Below are positions 1-6,538 of a DNA stretch of 14,632 nt, in pieces (positions within the stretch are counted from its first letter, which is position 1; the number at the start of each line of letters is the position of its first letter). The stretch spans positions 1 to 14,632 of the forward strand of contig CACXHC010000152.1 of the NCBI GenBank assembly GCA_902767285.1. The letters run 5' to 3'. Below the pieces are notes generated by a model. That model ran no database searches. It saw nothing but the letters and a program-made list of their open reading frames with translations, and was not told the DNA's origin. Origin of the DNA: an uncultured Ruminococcus sp. (GTDB taxonomy: Bacteria > Bacillota > Clostridia > Oscillospirales > Acutalibacteraceae). The translations under genes and the position numbers were made by a program.

Positions 1-37
1 TAGAATGTTTGTTGAAACACATAAAATTTATATAGTA

Positions 38-90
38 AAAGTTTTTTTTGCTTCTTTTTTTTCAAAAAAAAGAAGAGAAAATAAGCAAGA
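38..90. repeat. Homopolymer-rich palindrome at left edge
   Basis: Positions 51-62 and 64-75 form a perfect 12-bp inverted repeat (CTTCT8 / A8GAAG) around a single C, preceded by AAAAGT8. The layout, AAAGTTTTTTT then a T-run/C/A-run palindrome, resembles a shortened, reverse-oriented form of the repeats at 14414-14621. No U-run follows either arm, so it is not a canonical intrinsic terminator. Relationship to the right-hand repeats is inferred from visual similarity only. Confidence 0.45.
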
Positions 91-134
91 AATCTTTTCC
101 TAAAAATTCGACAGTTAAAATATGTTGTAGAAAG

Positions 135-163
135 TTGACATTTTATTATGTGTGTGATAGAAT
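135..163 (+). promoter_or_regulatory. Sigma-A promoter of ackA
   Basis: TTGACA at 135-140, a 17-nt spacer and TAGAAT at 158-163 with an extended -10 TG at 155-156. This is close to the housekeeping consensus and predicts a start of transcription near 170, leaving a short leader before the ackA start at 227. The promoter suggests ackA is transcribed on its own, not only from an upstream gene. Confidence 0.85.
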
Positions 164-226
164 AATTAGCGTGAAAGTGTCTTATAAAGGCAATCGAAAT
201 CCAAAAAAGAAAGGACGAAAAGTAAA

Positions 227-1438
227 ATGAAAATATTAGTAATTAATGCGGGAAGTTCATCATTGAAATTTCAACTTATTGATATGGAAAATGAGAAAGT
301 TCTTGCAAAAGGCAACTGCGAAAGAATCGGCATAGATGGTATAGTCGGTTATAAAAATGCAGATGGCAAAGAGTTTAAGAAAGATGTCGTTCTGCCTGAC
401 CACAGAGCCGCTTTTATGGAGGTCAAAAATGCTCTTACCGATTCTGAGTACGGTGTAATCGAAAATTTGGAAGAAGTTTCGGCTATCGGTCACAGAATTG
501 TGCAGGGCGGAGCTATCTTCAGTAAATCCGTTCTTGTTGATGAGGAAGTTATAAAGGGTATCGAAAGCCTTATTCCGCTTGCACCGCTCCACAATAAAGG
601 TCATGTTCAGGCTCTCAGAGCATGTGTTGAAGTTTTCGGCGAGGCTTTGCCTCAGGTCGTTGTTTTTGATACGGCGTTCCACTCCACTATGCCCGAAAAA
701 GCTTATATATATCCGATTCCTTATGAGTATTATGAGAAATATCAGATTCGCCGTTACGGATTCCACGGTACATCTCACCGCTATGTAAGCGGAGAATGTG
801 CTAAAATGATGGGCAAAGATATAAAGGATTTGAAACTTATTACTTGTCATATCGGCAACGGTTCTTCAATTACCGCTATTGACGGCGGAAAGGTTATAGA
901 TACAAGTATGGGCCTTACTCCGCTTGATGGATTTATGATGGGTTCCAGAACAGGTTCGCTCGATCCCTCAGTTGTAACGTTTATTGCGGAAAAAGAGAAT
1001 CTTACTCCGGCACAGATGAGCGATTTGCTTAATAAAAAATCAGGATTGCTCGGTGTTTCGGGCGTATCTTCCGATGACAGAGATGTTTCAAAGGCAGAGG
1101 CAGAAGGCAACGCAAGAGCCCACCTCGCACACGAGATCCTTCATTATGAGATAGCTAAGTTTATAGGCGGTTATTATGTTGCTCTCGGTGGCTGCGATGG
1201 TATGGTATTTACTGCCGGTTTGGGAGAAAATCAAGTTGCTCTCCGTCAAAAAATTTGCGAGTATCTCTCATGCCTCGGCGTTAAGGTGGATATAGAAAGA
1301 AATAATGCGATGATTCACGGCAACAGCGGTAAAATTTCGGCTGATGATTCTTCTATCGAAGTTTTCGTTATTCCCACAAATGAAGAGCTGGTTATTGCAA
1401 GAGATACAAAAGAAATTGTTGAGTCATTGAATAAATAA
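227..1438 (+). CDS. ackA: Acetate kinase
   Basis: Acetate kinase interconverts acetate plus ATP with acetyl phosphate plus ADP. In fermenters it runs towards acetate and yields ATP after phosphotransacetylase; it is cytoplasmic. The 403-aa length is typical. Visible family signatures are the N-terminal VINAGSSSLKF (Asn7), GHRIVQGG (Arg90), VFDTAFHSTMP (Asp148), RRYGFHGTSHRYV (His180), CHIGNGSS (about 207-214), LDGFMMGSRTGSLDP (Arg241) and the C-terminal NEELVIARDT (Glu387). These cover the phosphate-binding, acetate-binding and metal-binding residues known for the family. GAAAGGA at 209-215 is a reasonable ribosome binding site for the ATG at 227. The gene has its own consensus promoter. No pta is seen next to it, although the sequence upstream lies outside the window. 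Confidence 0.97.
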   Translation: MKILVINAGSSSLKFQLIDMENEKVLAKGNCERIGIDGIVGYKNADGKEFKKDVVLPDHRAAFMEVKNALTDSEYGVIENLEEVSAIGHRIVQGGAIFSKSVLVDEEVIKGIESLIPLAPLHNKGHVQALRACVEVFGEALPQVVVFDTAFHSTMPEKAYIYPIPYEYYEKYQIRRYGFHGTSHRYVSGECAKMMGKDIKDLKLITCHIGNGSSITAIDGGKVIDTSMGLTPLDGFMMGSRTGSLDPSVVTFIAEKENLTPAQMSDLLNKKSGLLGVSGVSSDDRDVSKAEAEGNARAHLAHEILHYEIAKFIGGYYVALGGCDGMVFTAGLGENQVALRQKICEYLSCLGVKVDIERNNAMIHGNSGKISADDSSIEVFVIPTNEELVIARDTKEIVESLNK

Positions 1439-1449
1439 TTGTTTTAGTG

Positions 1450-1481
1450 CTTGCCTCTGTATATTTTTTTGCAGAGGTAAG
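1450..1481 (+). terminator. Hairpin after ackA, possible weak terminator
   Basis: CTTGCCTCTG (1450-1459) pairs with CAGAGGTAAG (1472-1481) over 10 bp with one G-U pair. The 12-nt loop contains seven Ts. What follows (TTGTTGTTTGGTTGG) is T-rich but not a clean U-run. It sits 12 nt after the ackA stop, where a terminator is expected, so partial termination or mRNA 3'-end protection are both possible. I see no clear promoter between it and the next gene. Confidence 0.45.
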
Positions 1482-1498
1482 TTGTTGTTTGGTTGGAT

Positions 1499-1504
1499 AG
1501 GAGG
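1499..1504 (+). promoter_or_regulatory. Ribosome binding site fixing a TTG start
   Basis: A perfect AGGAGG lies 8 nt before the TTG at 1513, and no ATG or GTG in that frame has a comparable site. It is the main reason for accepting TTG as the start of the LRR gene. Confidence 0.85.
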
Positions 1505-1512
1505 TTATATTT

Positions 1513-3141
1513 TTGTCTTTTGAAATTCGTGACGATGTTCTTGTCAGATATGAACAACAGCCTAATAAAACAGACGTGGTTATACCTCAAGGCATTAAGC
1601 AAATATCCAAAGATGCCTTTGAACGTTGTGATTCTATCAAAAGTGTAACCATTCCCGAAGGTGTTACCCGAATAGGCAACAATGCGTTTTATAAATGTAA
1701 ATCTCTTGAGAGAGTCGTTATGGCTGATACCGTAGAGCAAATAGACGATTGTGCGTTTTACGGCTGTACCTCGCTTAGCAATATAGTTATATCGAAGAAC
1801 GTTAACGAGATAGGCTTGTCGGCTTTTAAAGGTACTCCTTGGCTTGAAAATCAAAAAGATGAGTTTGTTATAATCGGAAATAATGTTCTTGTTAAGTATA
1901 ATGGCGATGAAGAAAATGTGGTCGTTCCTTACGGCGTAACTAAAATTTCCGATTTTGTTTTTCATAACTGTATGTTGATGATGAGTGTCGTTATTCCCGA
2001 AACTGTTGTCGAAATAGGCGAGTCTGCTTTTTCAGAGTGCAGATCCCTGCGGAAAGTCACTATTCATGATGGTGTAACGAAAATATGCAGAGATGCTTTT
2101 TCAAATTGTGAGTCGCTCATAAATATAAAGATTGCAAAAAGCGTCAAATGTTTGGAAGAACAGGTTTTCAGTGGGTGCAAATCCTTAAAAGAAATTTCGA
2201 TTCCTGAAGGGATAACTCAAATTAAAAGCAAGTTGTTTGAGTGCTGCACTGAACTTGTCAGCGTTGATATTCCCGAAAGTGTTGAGAAAATCGGAAGTTC
2301 TGCATTTGATGACTGTTACAGTATGAAAAATATAAATATTCCGCAAAATGTTAAGGAAATAGGTTCGGACGCTTTCAGAAACTGCGGTTCGCTGGAGAAT
2401 ATAAATATTCCGGTTGGAATAGAAGTTTTAAATACTGCGGTTTTCTTTGGCTGTCGTTCTGTTAAAAATTTGGTTATTCCGAATAGTGTTAAAAGTATTG
2501 GACTTTTTGCTTTTTCGGGGTGCAGTTCCATAAAAAGCGTAACGATTCCCGAAAGCGTTGTGGAAATTAAAGAAAAGGCTTTTTATGAGTGCCGTTCGCT
2601 TACAGATGTAACAATTCCGAAAAGCGTTACAAAATGGGAAAATTACGCTTTCGCAGGCTGTTCGTCATTAAGAAATATTGATTTGTTCGGATATAAAGTC
2701 GATTGCCAAAAATGTAATTGGGATAAGTCCGATATAACAAGTATAGCTTTAATGCTGTTGAACAGGGAATATGAAAAATATGAGGATTTCAGTATAGATG
2801 ATATATATGAAACGTATGTTACTAATATAAATCGTTTTGTGGTTTATACGTTTGCATCTAAAGTTTATATTGATACCCGCCAGCCCCAAGCGGAAAATTA
2901 CATAAAAACAAGAATTTACAGTATTGTTGATTTCTTTATTGATAAGAATGATTTAAATATGATTAAGTCTCTTTTTGAGTGCGGAGTTTTTATCAACGAA
3001 AAAAATATATCGCATTTTGTCGAATATTCGTCGAAGAATACCCAAAACGGCGGTGATTCCAAGATTCAGTCATATATTGAGGAGTTCCATTCTCAAAAAA
3101 ATATATTAAAAAATGTTGACAATGTATTTGATTCGTGGTAA
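1513..3141 (+). CDS. BspA-like leucine-rich repeat (LRR_5) protein
   Basis: This is a 542-aa protein. Residues about 20-395 are built from roughly 14 repeats of ~23 aa. Their pattern is 'IPEGVTRIGNNAFYKC' followed by 'SLxxVxI', the signature of the Treponema/BspA-type LRR_5 solenoid. Such repeats usually mediate protein binding. One repeat is interrupted near residues 115-135 by an insert (PWLENQKDEF...NVLVKYNGDE), which is common in this family. The C-terminal ~145 residues are a separate mostly helical domain (SLFECGVFINEKN) resembling an ankyrin- or HEAT-like cap; its function is unknown. There is no signal peptide, transmembrane segment or LPxTG, so unlike many BspA proteins it appears cytoplasmic. 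The start is a TTG with a perfect AGGAGG upstream. Its last codons contain the rplU promoter. The binding partner cannot be deduced. Confidence 0.88.
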   Translation: MSFEIRDDVLVRYEQQPNKTDVVIPQGIKQISKDAFERCDSIKSVTIPEGVTRIGNNAFYKCKSLERVVMADTVEQIDDCAFYGCTSLSNIVISKNVNEIGLSAFKGTPWLENQKDEFVIIGNNVLVKYNGDEENVVVPYGVTKISDFVFHNCMLMMSVVIPETVVEIGESAFSECRSLRKVTIHDGVTKICRDAFSNCESLINIKIAKSVKCLEEQVFSGCKSLKEISIPEGITQIKSKLFECCTELVSVDIPESVEKIGSSAFDDCYSMKNINIPQNVKEIGSDAFRNCGSLENINIPVGIEVLNTAVFFGCRSVKNLVIPNSVKSIGLFAFSGCSSIKSVTIPESVVEIKEKAFYECRSLTDVTIPKSVTKWENYAFAGCSSLRNIDLFGYKVDCQKCNWDKSDITSIALMLLNREYEKYEDFSIDDIYETYVTNINRFVVYTFASKVYIDTRQPQAENYIKTRIYSIVDFFIDKNDLNMIKSLFECGVFINEKNISHFVEYSSKNTQNGGDSKIQSYIEEFHSQKNILKNVDNVFDSW

Positions 3142-3144
3142 AAT
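3116..3144 (+). promoter_or_regulatory. Promoter of the rplU-prp-rpmA unit, inside the LRR gene end
   Basis: TTGACA at 3116-3121, a 17-nt spacer and TAAAAT at 3139-3144, with an extended -10 TG at 3136-3137. The -35 box lies in LRR codons and the -10 box starts on the LRR stop codon TAA (3139-3141). The predicted transcription start is near 3151, exactly where the structured leader begins. Confidence 0.88.
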
Positions 3145-3150
3145 GAAAAT

Positions 3151-3277
3151 GCCGCTTACCACGGGCATCTAAGACAGATGGAATATTTCTGCACCCGTAA
3201 GGCAGTTCCCAAGCGTACAAAAGGGAATTTGCACAGTCGGTAGCGAGTCCAAACAAGAAAGAGCAGGTGTCTGCAAA
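3151..3277 (+). ncRNA. Structured L21-type ribosomal protein leader
   Basis: The 127-nt leader before rplU folds into at least two elements. The first pairs CTTAC (3155-3159) with GTAAG (3197-3201), and GGG (3163-3165) with CCC (3194-3196). It encloses a small hairpin, CATCT (3166-3170)/AGATG (3176-3180). The second pairs TTCCC (3206-3210) with GGGAA (3223-3227), extended by GCA/TGC. L21 leaders are known cis-regulatory RNAs upstream of rplU in Firmicutes and are thought to allow autogenous control by L21 or a partner. Membership of that exact family is inferred from position and pairing; I could not compare it with a covariance model. Confidence 0.65.
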
Positions 3278-3592
3278 ATGTACGCAATTATCGAAACAGG
3301 CGGAAAGCAGTATAAGGTAGAAGAAGGTTCCGTTATCTTCGTAGAAAAACTTGACTCCGCAGAAGCACAAAAAGAAGTTAACTTCAATGTCGTTGCAGTT
3401 GGTACAGAGGGCGATTTTGTAACAGGTAATCCTTATGTTTCCAAAGCAGGCGTTGTAGGCAAAGTTCTTAAGAATGGCAAAGGCAAAAAAATCACAGTTT
3501 CTACTTATAAGCCCAAAAAGGGTGAGAAAAGAAAGCTCGGTCATCGTCAGCCTTACACAAAAGTTGAAATAACAAGCATTTCGCTTGATTAA
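3278..3592 (+). CDS. rplU: Large-subunit ribosomal protein bL21
   Basis: bL21 is a 50S subunit protein that binds 23S rRNA. The 104-aa product has the family start [18 protein letters not shown] and the conserved basic C-terminal stretch [15 protein letters not shown], and its length is normal. The ATG at 3278 is preceded by AGGTG at 3265-3269. It is the first gene of the rplU-prp-rpmA unit, driven by the promoter at 3116-3144 and probably controlled through the structured leader. Only 11 nt separate its stop from the prp start, which suits translational coupling. Confidence 0.97.
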   Translation: MYAIIETGGKQYKVEEGSVIFVEKLDSAEAQKEVNFNVVAVGTEGDFVTGNPYVSKAGVVGKVLKNGKGKKITVSTYKPKKGEKRKLGHRQPYTKVEITSISLD

Positions 3593-3603
3593 TCAATGTT
3601 ATT

Positions 3604-3942
3604 GTGATAAAGATCGAGTTTTTGGTTAAGGCAGATAATATCGACAAAATTTGCGGAGTAAAAGTCAGCGGTCATTCGGGCTATGCCGATGAGGGAAGCG
3701 ATATAGTATGTTCCGCCGTTAGTTCGGCGTTGATTATGTCTATAAATACTATAACCGATATTGTATGTGCCAAAGCTTATGTCGAAAGCAATGTCGGCAG
3801 AGCAGAACTGATTCTTGATGACGATAATCCGCAGGACAAAATTTTGATTTGCGATAAGATTCTGTTGGGATTGAGAATACATTTTCTCGAAATGGAAAAG
3901 CAGTACAGCGAATTTATGAATGTTAAAAATACGGAGGTGTAA
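3604..3942 (+). CDS. prp: Ribosomal-processing cysteine protease Prp
   Basis: Prp is the cysteine protease that removes the N-terminal extension of L27 in Firmicutes and related phyla. The 112-aa product has the diagnostic active-site block GHSGYADEGSDIVCSAVSSA at residues 23-42. His24 and Cys36 are the expected catalytic pair. It lies between rplU and rpmA, the standard position, and its substrate is the next gene, which carries the matching cleavage motif. The start is GTG at 3604. There is no good ribosome binding site upstream, so translation probably depends on ribosomes finishing rplU 11 nt earlier. That could keep Prp levels well below those of L21 and L27. The rpmA ribosome binding site lies in its last codons. 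Confidence 0.94.
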   Translation: MIKIEFLVKADNIDKICGVKVSGHSGYADEGSDIVCSAVSSALIMSINTITDIVCAKAYVESNVGRAELILDDDNPQDKILICDKILLGLRIHFLEMEKQYSEFMNVKNTEV

Positions 3943-3945
3943 ACC

Positions 3946-4224
3946 ATGATTCAGGTAAATATACAGCTTTTTGCTCATAAAAAGGGTATGGGTTCTACCA
4001 AAAACGGCCGTGATTCCGAGTCTAAGCGTCTTGGTGCAAAAAGAGCAGACGGTCAGTTCGTTAAGGCAGGAAATATTCTCTACAAGCAGAGAGGTACACA
4101 CATTCATCCCGGTGAGAACGTAGGCAAGGGCGGCGATGACTCGCTTTTTGCTAAAGTTGACGGTATTGTTCGTTACGAGCGTCTTGGACGTGACCGCAAG
4201 AAAGTTTCGGTTTATCCGCAGTAA
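3946..4224 (+). CDS. rpmA: Large-subunit ribosomal protein bL27 with cleavable N-terminus
   Basis: bL27 is a 50S protein whose N-terminal tail reaches the peptidyl transferase centre. The 92-aa product begins MIQVNIQLF followed by [20 protein letters not shown]. The first nine residues match the Firmicute extension removed by Prp between Phe9 and Ala10, exposing AHKKG. The remainder ([36 protein letters not shown]) is highly conserved. GGAGGTG at 3933-3939, inside the end of prp, is a strong ribosome binding site 6 nt before ATG 3946. Loss of the cleavage is known to be lethal in Staphylococcus aureus. A terminator follows at 4287-4318. Confidence 0.97.
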   Translation: MIQVNIQLFAHKKGMGSTKNGRDSESKRLGAKRADGQFVKAGNILYKQRGTHIHPGENVGKGGDDSLFAKVDGIVRYERLGRDRKKVSVYPQ

Positions 4225-4286
4225 TTTCTGAAAGCGAACGGAATGTTTGTAACTAAAGCACATAATTAATTGTGTATCTGATTTGA

Positions 4287-4318
4287 GGGGCGAGTGTTCT
4301 AACATCGCCCCTTTTTTT
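4287..4318 (+). terminator. Intrinsic terminator after rpmA, or attenuator of obgE
   Basis: GGGGCGA (4287-4293) pairs perfectly with TCGCCCC (4305-4311). Inside it TGTT/AACA can also pair after a bulged G. Seven Ts follow (4312-4318). It is a textbook intrinsic terminator for the rplU-prp-rpmA unit. The obgE ATG lies only 18 nt beyond the T-run, so the same hairpin is also part of any mRNA that reaches obgE from upstream. Confidence 0.9.
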
Positions 4319-4336
4319 ATGAAAGTGAGATTTTTT

Positions 4337-5617
4337 ATGTCGGAATTTGTAGATTATGCTAAAATCAGAATAAAAGCAGGTGACGGCGGAGATGGTGCCG
4401 TAGCCTTTCATCGAGAAAAATATGTTGCATCGGGCGGCCCCGATGGTGGTGACGGCGGAAAAGGCGGAAATATTGTTTTTAAGGCTGACGACAATCTTTC
4501 CACGCTCGCTGATTTCAGATATAAAAGAAAATATTCTGCTCCTAAAGGAGAAAACGGCAGGGGCGGAAGATGCAACGGCAAAAAAGCAGATGACCTTGTT
4601 ATAAGAGTTCCCAGAGGTACTATTATTAAAGAAATCGATACAGGAAGAGTGCTTGCCGATATTTCGGGCGATGAACCCGTTGTTGTAGCCAAAGGCGGAA
4701 AAGGCGGTTGGGGCAATACTCATTTTGCAACGCCTACAAGACAGACTCCCCGTTTTGCTAAACCGGGTATGCCCGGTGAAGCGTTCGATGTTCAGCTTGA
4801 GCTTAAACTTTTGGCAGATGTCGGTTTGGTGGGATTTCCGAACGTAGGCAAAAGTACGCTTGTTTCGGTAGTAAGTGAGGCTAAACCTGTAATTGCGGAT
4901 TATCATTTCACAACAATAACACCGGTTTTGGGTGTGGTTCGCTTTGGTGAAGGCGAGTCTTGCGTTATGGCAGATATTCCCGGACTTATTGAAGGTGCGT
5001 GGGAAGGTGTCGGATTGGGGCATCAGTTTTTGCGTCATGTTGAGAGATGCAGAATGCTTGTTCATGTCGTAGATGTTTCGGGCAGTGAGGGCAGAGATCC
5101 AAAAGAGGATTTTGAGATAATCAACGCAGAGTTGGCAAAATTCAATCCCGAACTCGCCGAAAGACCCATGATAGTAGCAGGAAATAAGTGCGATTTGGTC
5201 GATGATGACGAGAAAATCGAAGATTTCAGAAAATTTGTTGAAGATAAAGGATACAAATTTTTTCCGATAATGGCGGCAATCAGATATGAGGTAGACCCGC
5301 TTTTGGACTGCATACGAGAGGAGTTGTCGAAACTTCCGCCCGTTAAAAGATTCGAGGCAGACCCTGTTCCTGTTGTTGCTGAAAGCAAATCCAACAAGAA
5401 AGAAGTCACAATAACAAATCATGACGGTGTGTTCTTTGTAGAAGGCGAGTGGCTTGTTAAGATAATCAATTCGGTTAATTTTGACGATTACGAGTCACTT
5501 CAATATTTTCAAAGAGTGCTGTTGAATACGGGTGTAATAGATGCTCTTTACGATGCAGGCGTTAAAGAGGGCGATACGGTTTCTATTTATGACCTTGAAT
5601 TCGATTTTGTGGATTGA
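4337..5617 (+). CDS. obgE: GTPase Obg/CgtA (50S assembly)
   Basis: Obg is an essential GTPase that binds the 50S subunit late in assembly and is linked to (p)ppGpp and stress control. The 426-aa product shows three domains. First is the glycine-rich Obg fold (1-158; GDGGDG, PDGGDGGKGG). Next is the G domain: G1 GFPNVGKST at 166-174, G2 TTITP at 192-196, G3 DIPGL at 213-217, G4 NKCD at 283-286. Last is a C-terminal OCT domain (about 355-426), typical of Gram-positive Obg. The usual G5 Ser-Ala reads MAA at 312-314, and the G3 region reads GAWEGVGLG. I chose ATG 4337, which gives the family's normal start and length. An in-frame TTG at 4283 would put the terminator hairpin inside the coding region, and an ATG at 4319 has only a T-run upstream. 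AAAGTGAG is a modest ribosome binding site. mrnC follows directly. Confidence 0.96.
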   Translation: MSEFVDYAKIRIKAGDGGDGAVAFHREKYVASGGPDGGDGGKGGNIVFKADDNLSTLADFRYKRKYSAPKGENGRGGRCNGKKADDLVIRVPRGTIIKEIDTGRVLADISGDEPVVVAKGGKGGWGNTHFATPTRQTPRFAKPGMPGEAFDVQLELKLLADVGLVGFPNVGKSTLVSVVSEAKPVIADYHFTTITPVLGVVRFGEGESCVMADIPGLIEGAWEGVGLGHQFLRHVERCRMLVHVVDVSGSEGRDPKEDFEIINAELAKFNPELAERPMIVAGNKCDLVDDDEKIEDFRKFVEDKGYKFFPIMAAIRYEVDPLLDCIREELSKLPPVKRFEADPVPVVAESKSNKKEVTITNHDGVFFVEGEWLVKIINSVNFDDYESLQYFQRVLLNTGVIDALYDAGVKEGDTVSIYDLEFDFVD

Positions 5618-5619
5618 TT

Positions 5620-5623
5620 GGAG
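5620..5623 (+). promoter_or_regulatory. Ribosome binding site fixing the mrnC start
   Basis: GGAG at 5620-5623 sits 6 nt before the ATG at 5630. It overlaps the in-frame upstream TTG at 5618, arguing that the TTG is not the start. Confidence 0.7.
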
Positions 5624-5629
5624 ATTTAT

Positions 5630-6016
5630 ATGAGGCTTATTAATGCAGATGTAGATTTAAGAACGATCAGTCCGCTTACGCTTGCATTTGTGGGCGATGC
5701 AGTGTACGACCTCATGGTGAGAGAGATTCTTGTGTGCGAAGCAAATCGTCCTGTTGGTGTGCTGAATGATGAGAAAATCAAGTTGGTTAAGTGCGAGCGT
5801 CAGGCAGAGTTTGCAAAAAAGCTGATGCCGGTTCTCACAGAGGAGGAAACGAACGTTTTTAGGCGAGGAAAGAATGCTCATTCGTCAACTGTTCCCAAAC
5901 ACGCAACAAAAACAGATTATAATTTGGCAACCGGATTAGAGGCGTTGTTCGGGTATCTTTATCTAAAAGGAGATACGCAAAGGTTATCGGAGCTGCTGCT
6001 ATCGCAGACAAAATGA
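5630..6016 (+). CDS. mrnC: Mini-ribonuclease III
   Basis: Mini-RNase III is a homodimeric RNase III-type nuclease without a double-stranded-RNA-binding domain. In Bacillus subtilis it matures the ends of 23S rRNA. The 128-aa product has the catalytic core motif AFVGDAVYDLMVRE at 19-32, where Asp23 matches the essential aspartate of the family. The second motif TGLEALFGYLYLKG lies at 101-114 with Glu104. HSSTVPKHATKTDY (84-97) is also typical of MrnC. The length is normal. It starts 12 nt after the obgE stop and is presumably cotranscribed with it, so two large-subunit maturation factors share one mRNA. Its stop overlaps a potential ATG at 6013, but the next gene has a far better start at 6043. 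Confidence 0.93.
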   Translation: MRLINADVDLRTISPLTLAFVGDAVYDLMVREILVCEANRPVGVLNDEKIKLVKCERQAEFAKKLMPVLTEEETNVFRRGKNAHSSTVPKHATKTDYNLATGLEALFGYLYLKGDTQRLSELLLSQTK

Positions 6017-6028
6017 AATATAAATATG

Positions 6029-6035
6029 AAGGAGG
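6029..6035 (+). promoter_or_regulatory. Strong ribosome binding site for the 160-aa gene
   Basis: AAGGAGG lies 7 nt before ATG 6043 and decides against the in-frame ATG at 6013, which overlaps the mrnC stop and has no such site. Confidence 0.85.
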
Positions 6036-6042
6036 AGTTAAG

Positions 6043-6525
6043 ATGATAAATAAAATGAGTAAATTCGAACGTGCCGTATATGAGTTTGAACAACACCTTT
6101 TGCCCAGTTTGTTCAAAAGTACAAAAGTAAACTTGCTTAATGCGATATTGGATAAAGAGGGTGAGTTCTTTGTACAAACTGTGAAATTAGCATACGGCGA
6201 GAAAAACGAAAATTTCGTTGCTGAAAAATTTAAAGTTTCGCTGGATAGAGCAAGGTCGGGAGAAGATTATATTTTTGATTTTGTTACGGTGCAAATGCCT
6301 GCCCCAAAAACTCCTCTTTTGGCGGAGATACTCTATTTTTGCCTTGAGGAAAAAACAAACAGTGTAAAATATTATTTGTGTGAGAAATCTTACAACAATA
6401 AAAGTATGATTTGCTCCACAACAGGAGATGTCCGTGAAAATTACGGCGAAGCTCCCAAATCTTATGAAGCAAAATTCCGCAAAGTGGCCAATTTATTCAT
6501 TAAGGAAGTACGCAAAATTAAATAA
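6043..6525 (+). CDS. Conserved-looking cytoplasmic protein of unknown function
   Basis: I do not recognise this family. The product is 160 aa, starts MINKMSKFERAVYEFEQ and has no signal peptide, membrane segment, metal-binding cluster or known catalytic motif. It appears to be a mixed alpha/beta fold: a helical N-terminus (residues 1-45), a central strand-rich section (EFFVQTVKLAYG; DYIFDFVTVQMP) and a lysine-rich C-terminal helix (YEAKFRKVANLFIKEVRKIK). Two cysteines occur at about 102 and 112 and one at about 125, with no CxxC pattern. The very strong ribosome binding site and uninterrupted reading frame mark it as a real gene. It is the last gene of the obgE-mrnC unit, 26 nt after mrnC, and is followed by a strong terminator. 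Position alone hints at ribosome or RNA metabolism; that is a guess. Confidence 0.8.
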   Translation: MINKMSKFERAVYEFEQHLLPSLFKSTKVNLLNAILDKEGEFFVQTVKLAYGEKNENFVAEKFKVSLDRARSGEDYIFDFVTVQMPAPKTPLLAEILYFCLEEKTNSVKYYLCEKSYNNKSMICSTTGDVRENYGEAPKSYEAKFRKVANLFIKEVRKIK

Positions 6526-6538
6526 TATTTCCAATATT

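Noticed and set aside
48..230. Possible 60-aa lysine-rich peptide before ackA
   Set aside because: The frame runs across the left-edge palindrome and the ackA promoter, is almost all AAA/TTT codons, and has no ribosome binding site.
260..850. Open frame of 196 codons on the minus strand opposite ackA
   Set aside because: It is antisense to conserved AckA motifs, with no ribosome binding site or family resemblance.
4283..4336. Longer start for Obg at TTG 4283
   Set aside because: It would translate through the terminator hairpin and T-run and add 18 residues not seen in the Obg family.
4253..5422. Open frame of 389 codons on the minus strand opposite obgE
   Set aside because: It is fully antisense to a clear Obg gene, has a low-complexity composition rich in Phe, Ser, Asn and Arg, no recognisable domain and no ribosome binding site. 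It is a codon-bias shadow.
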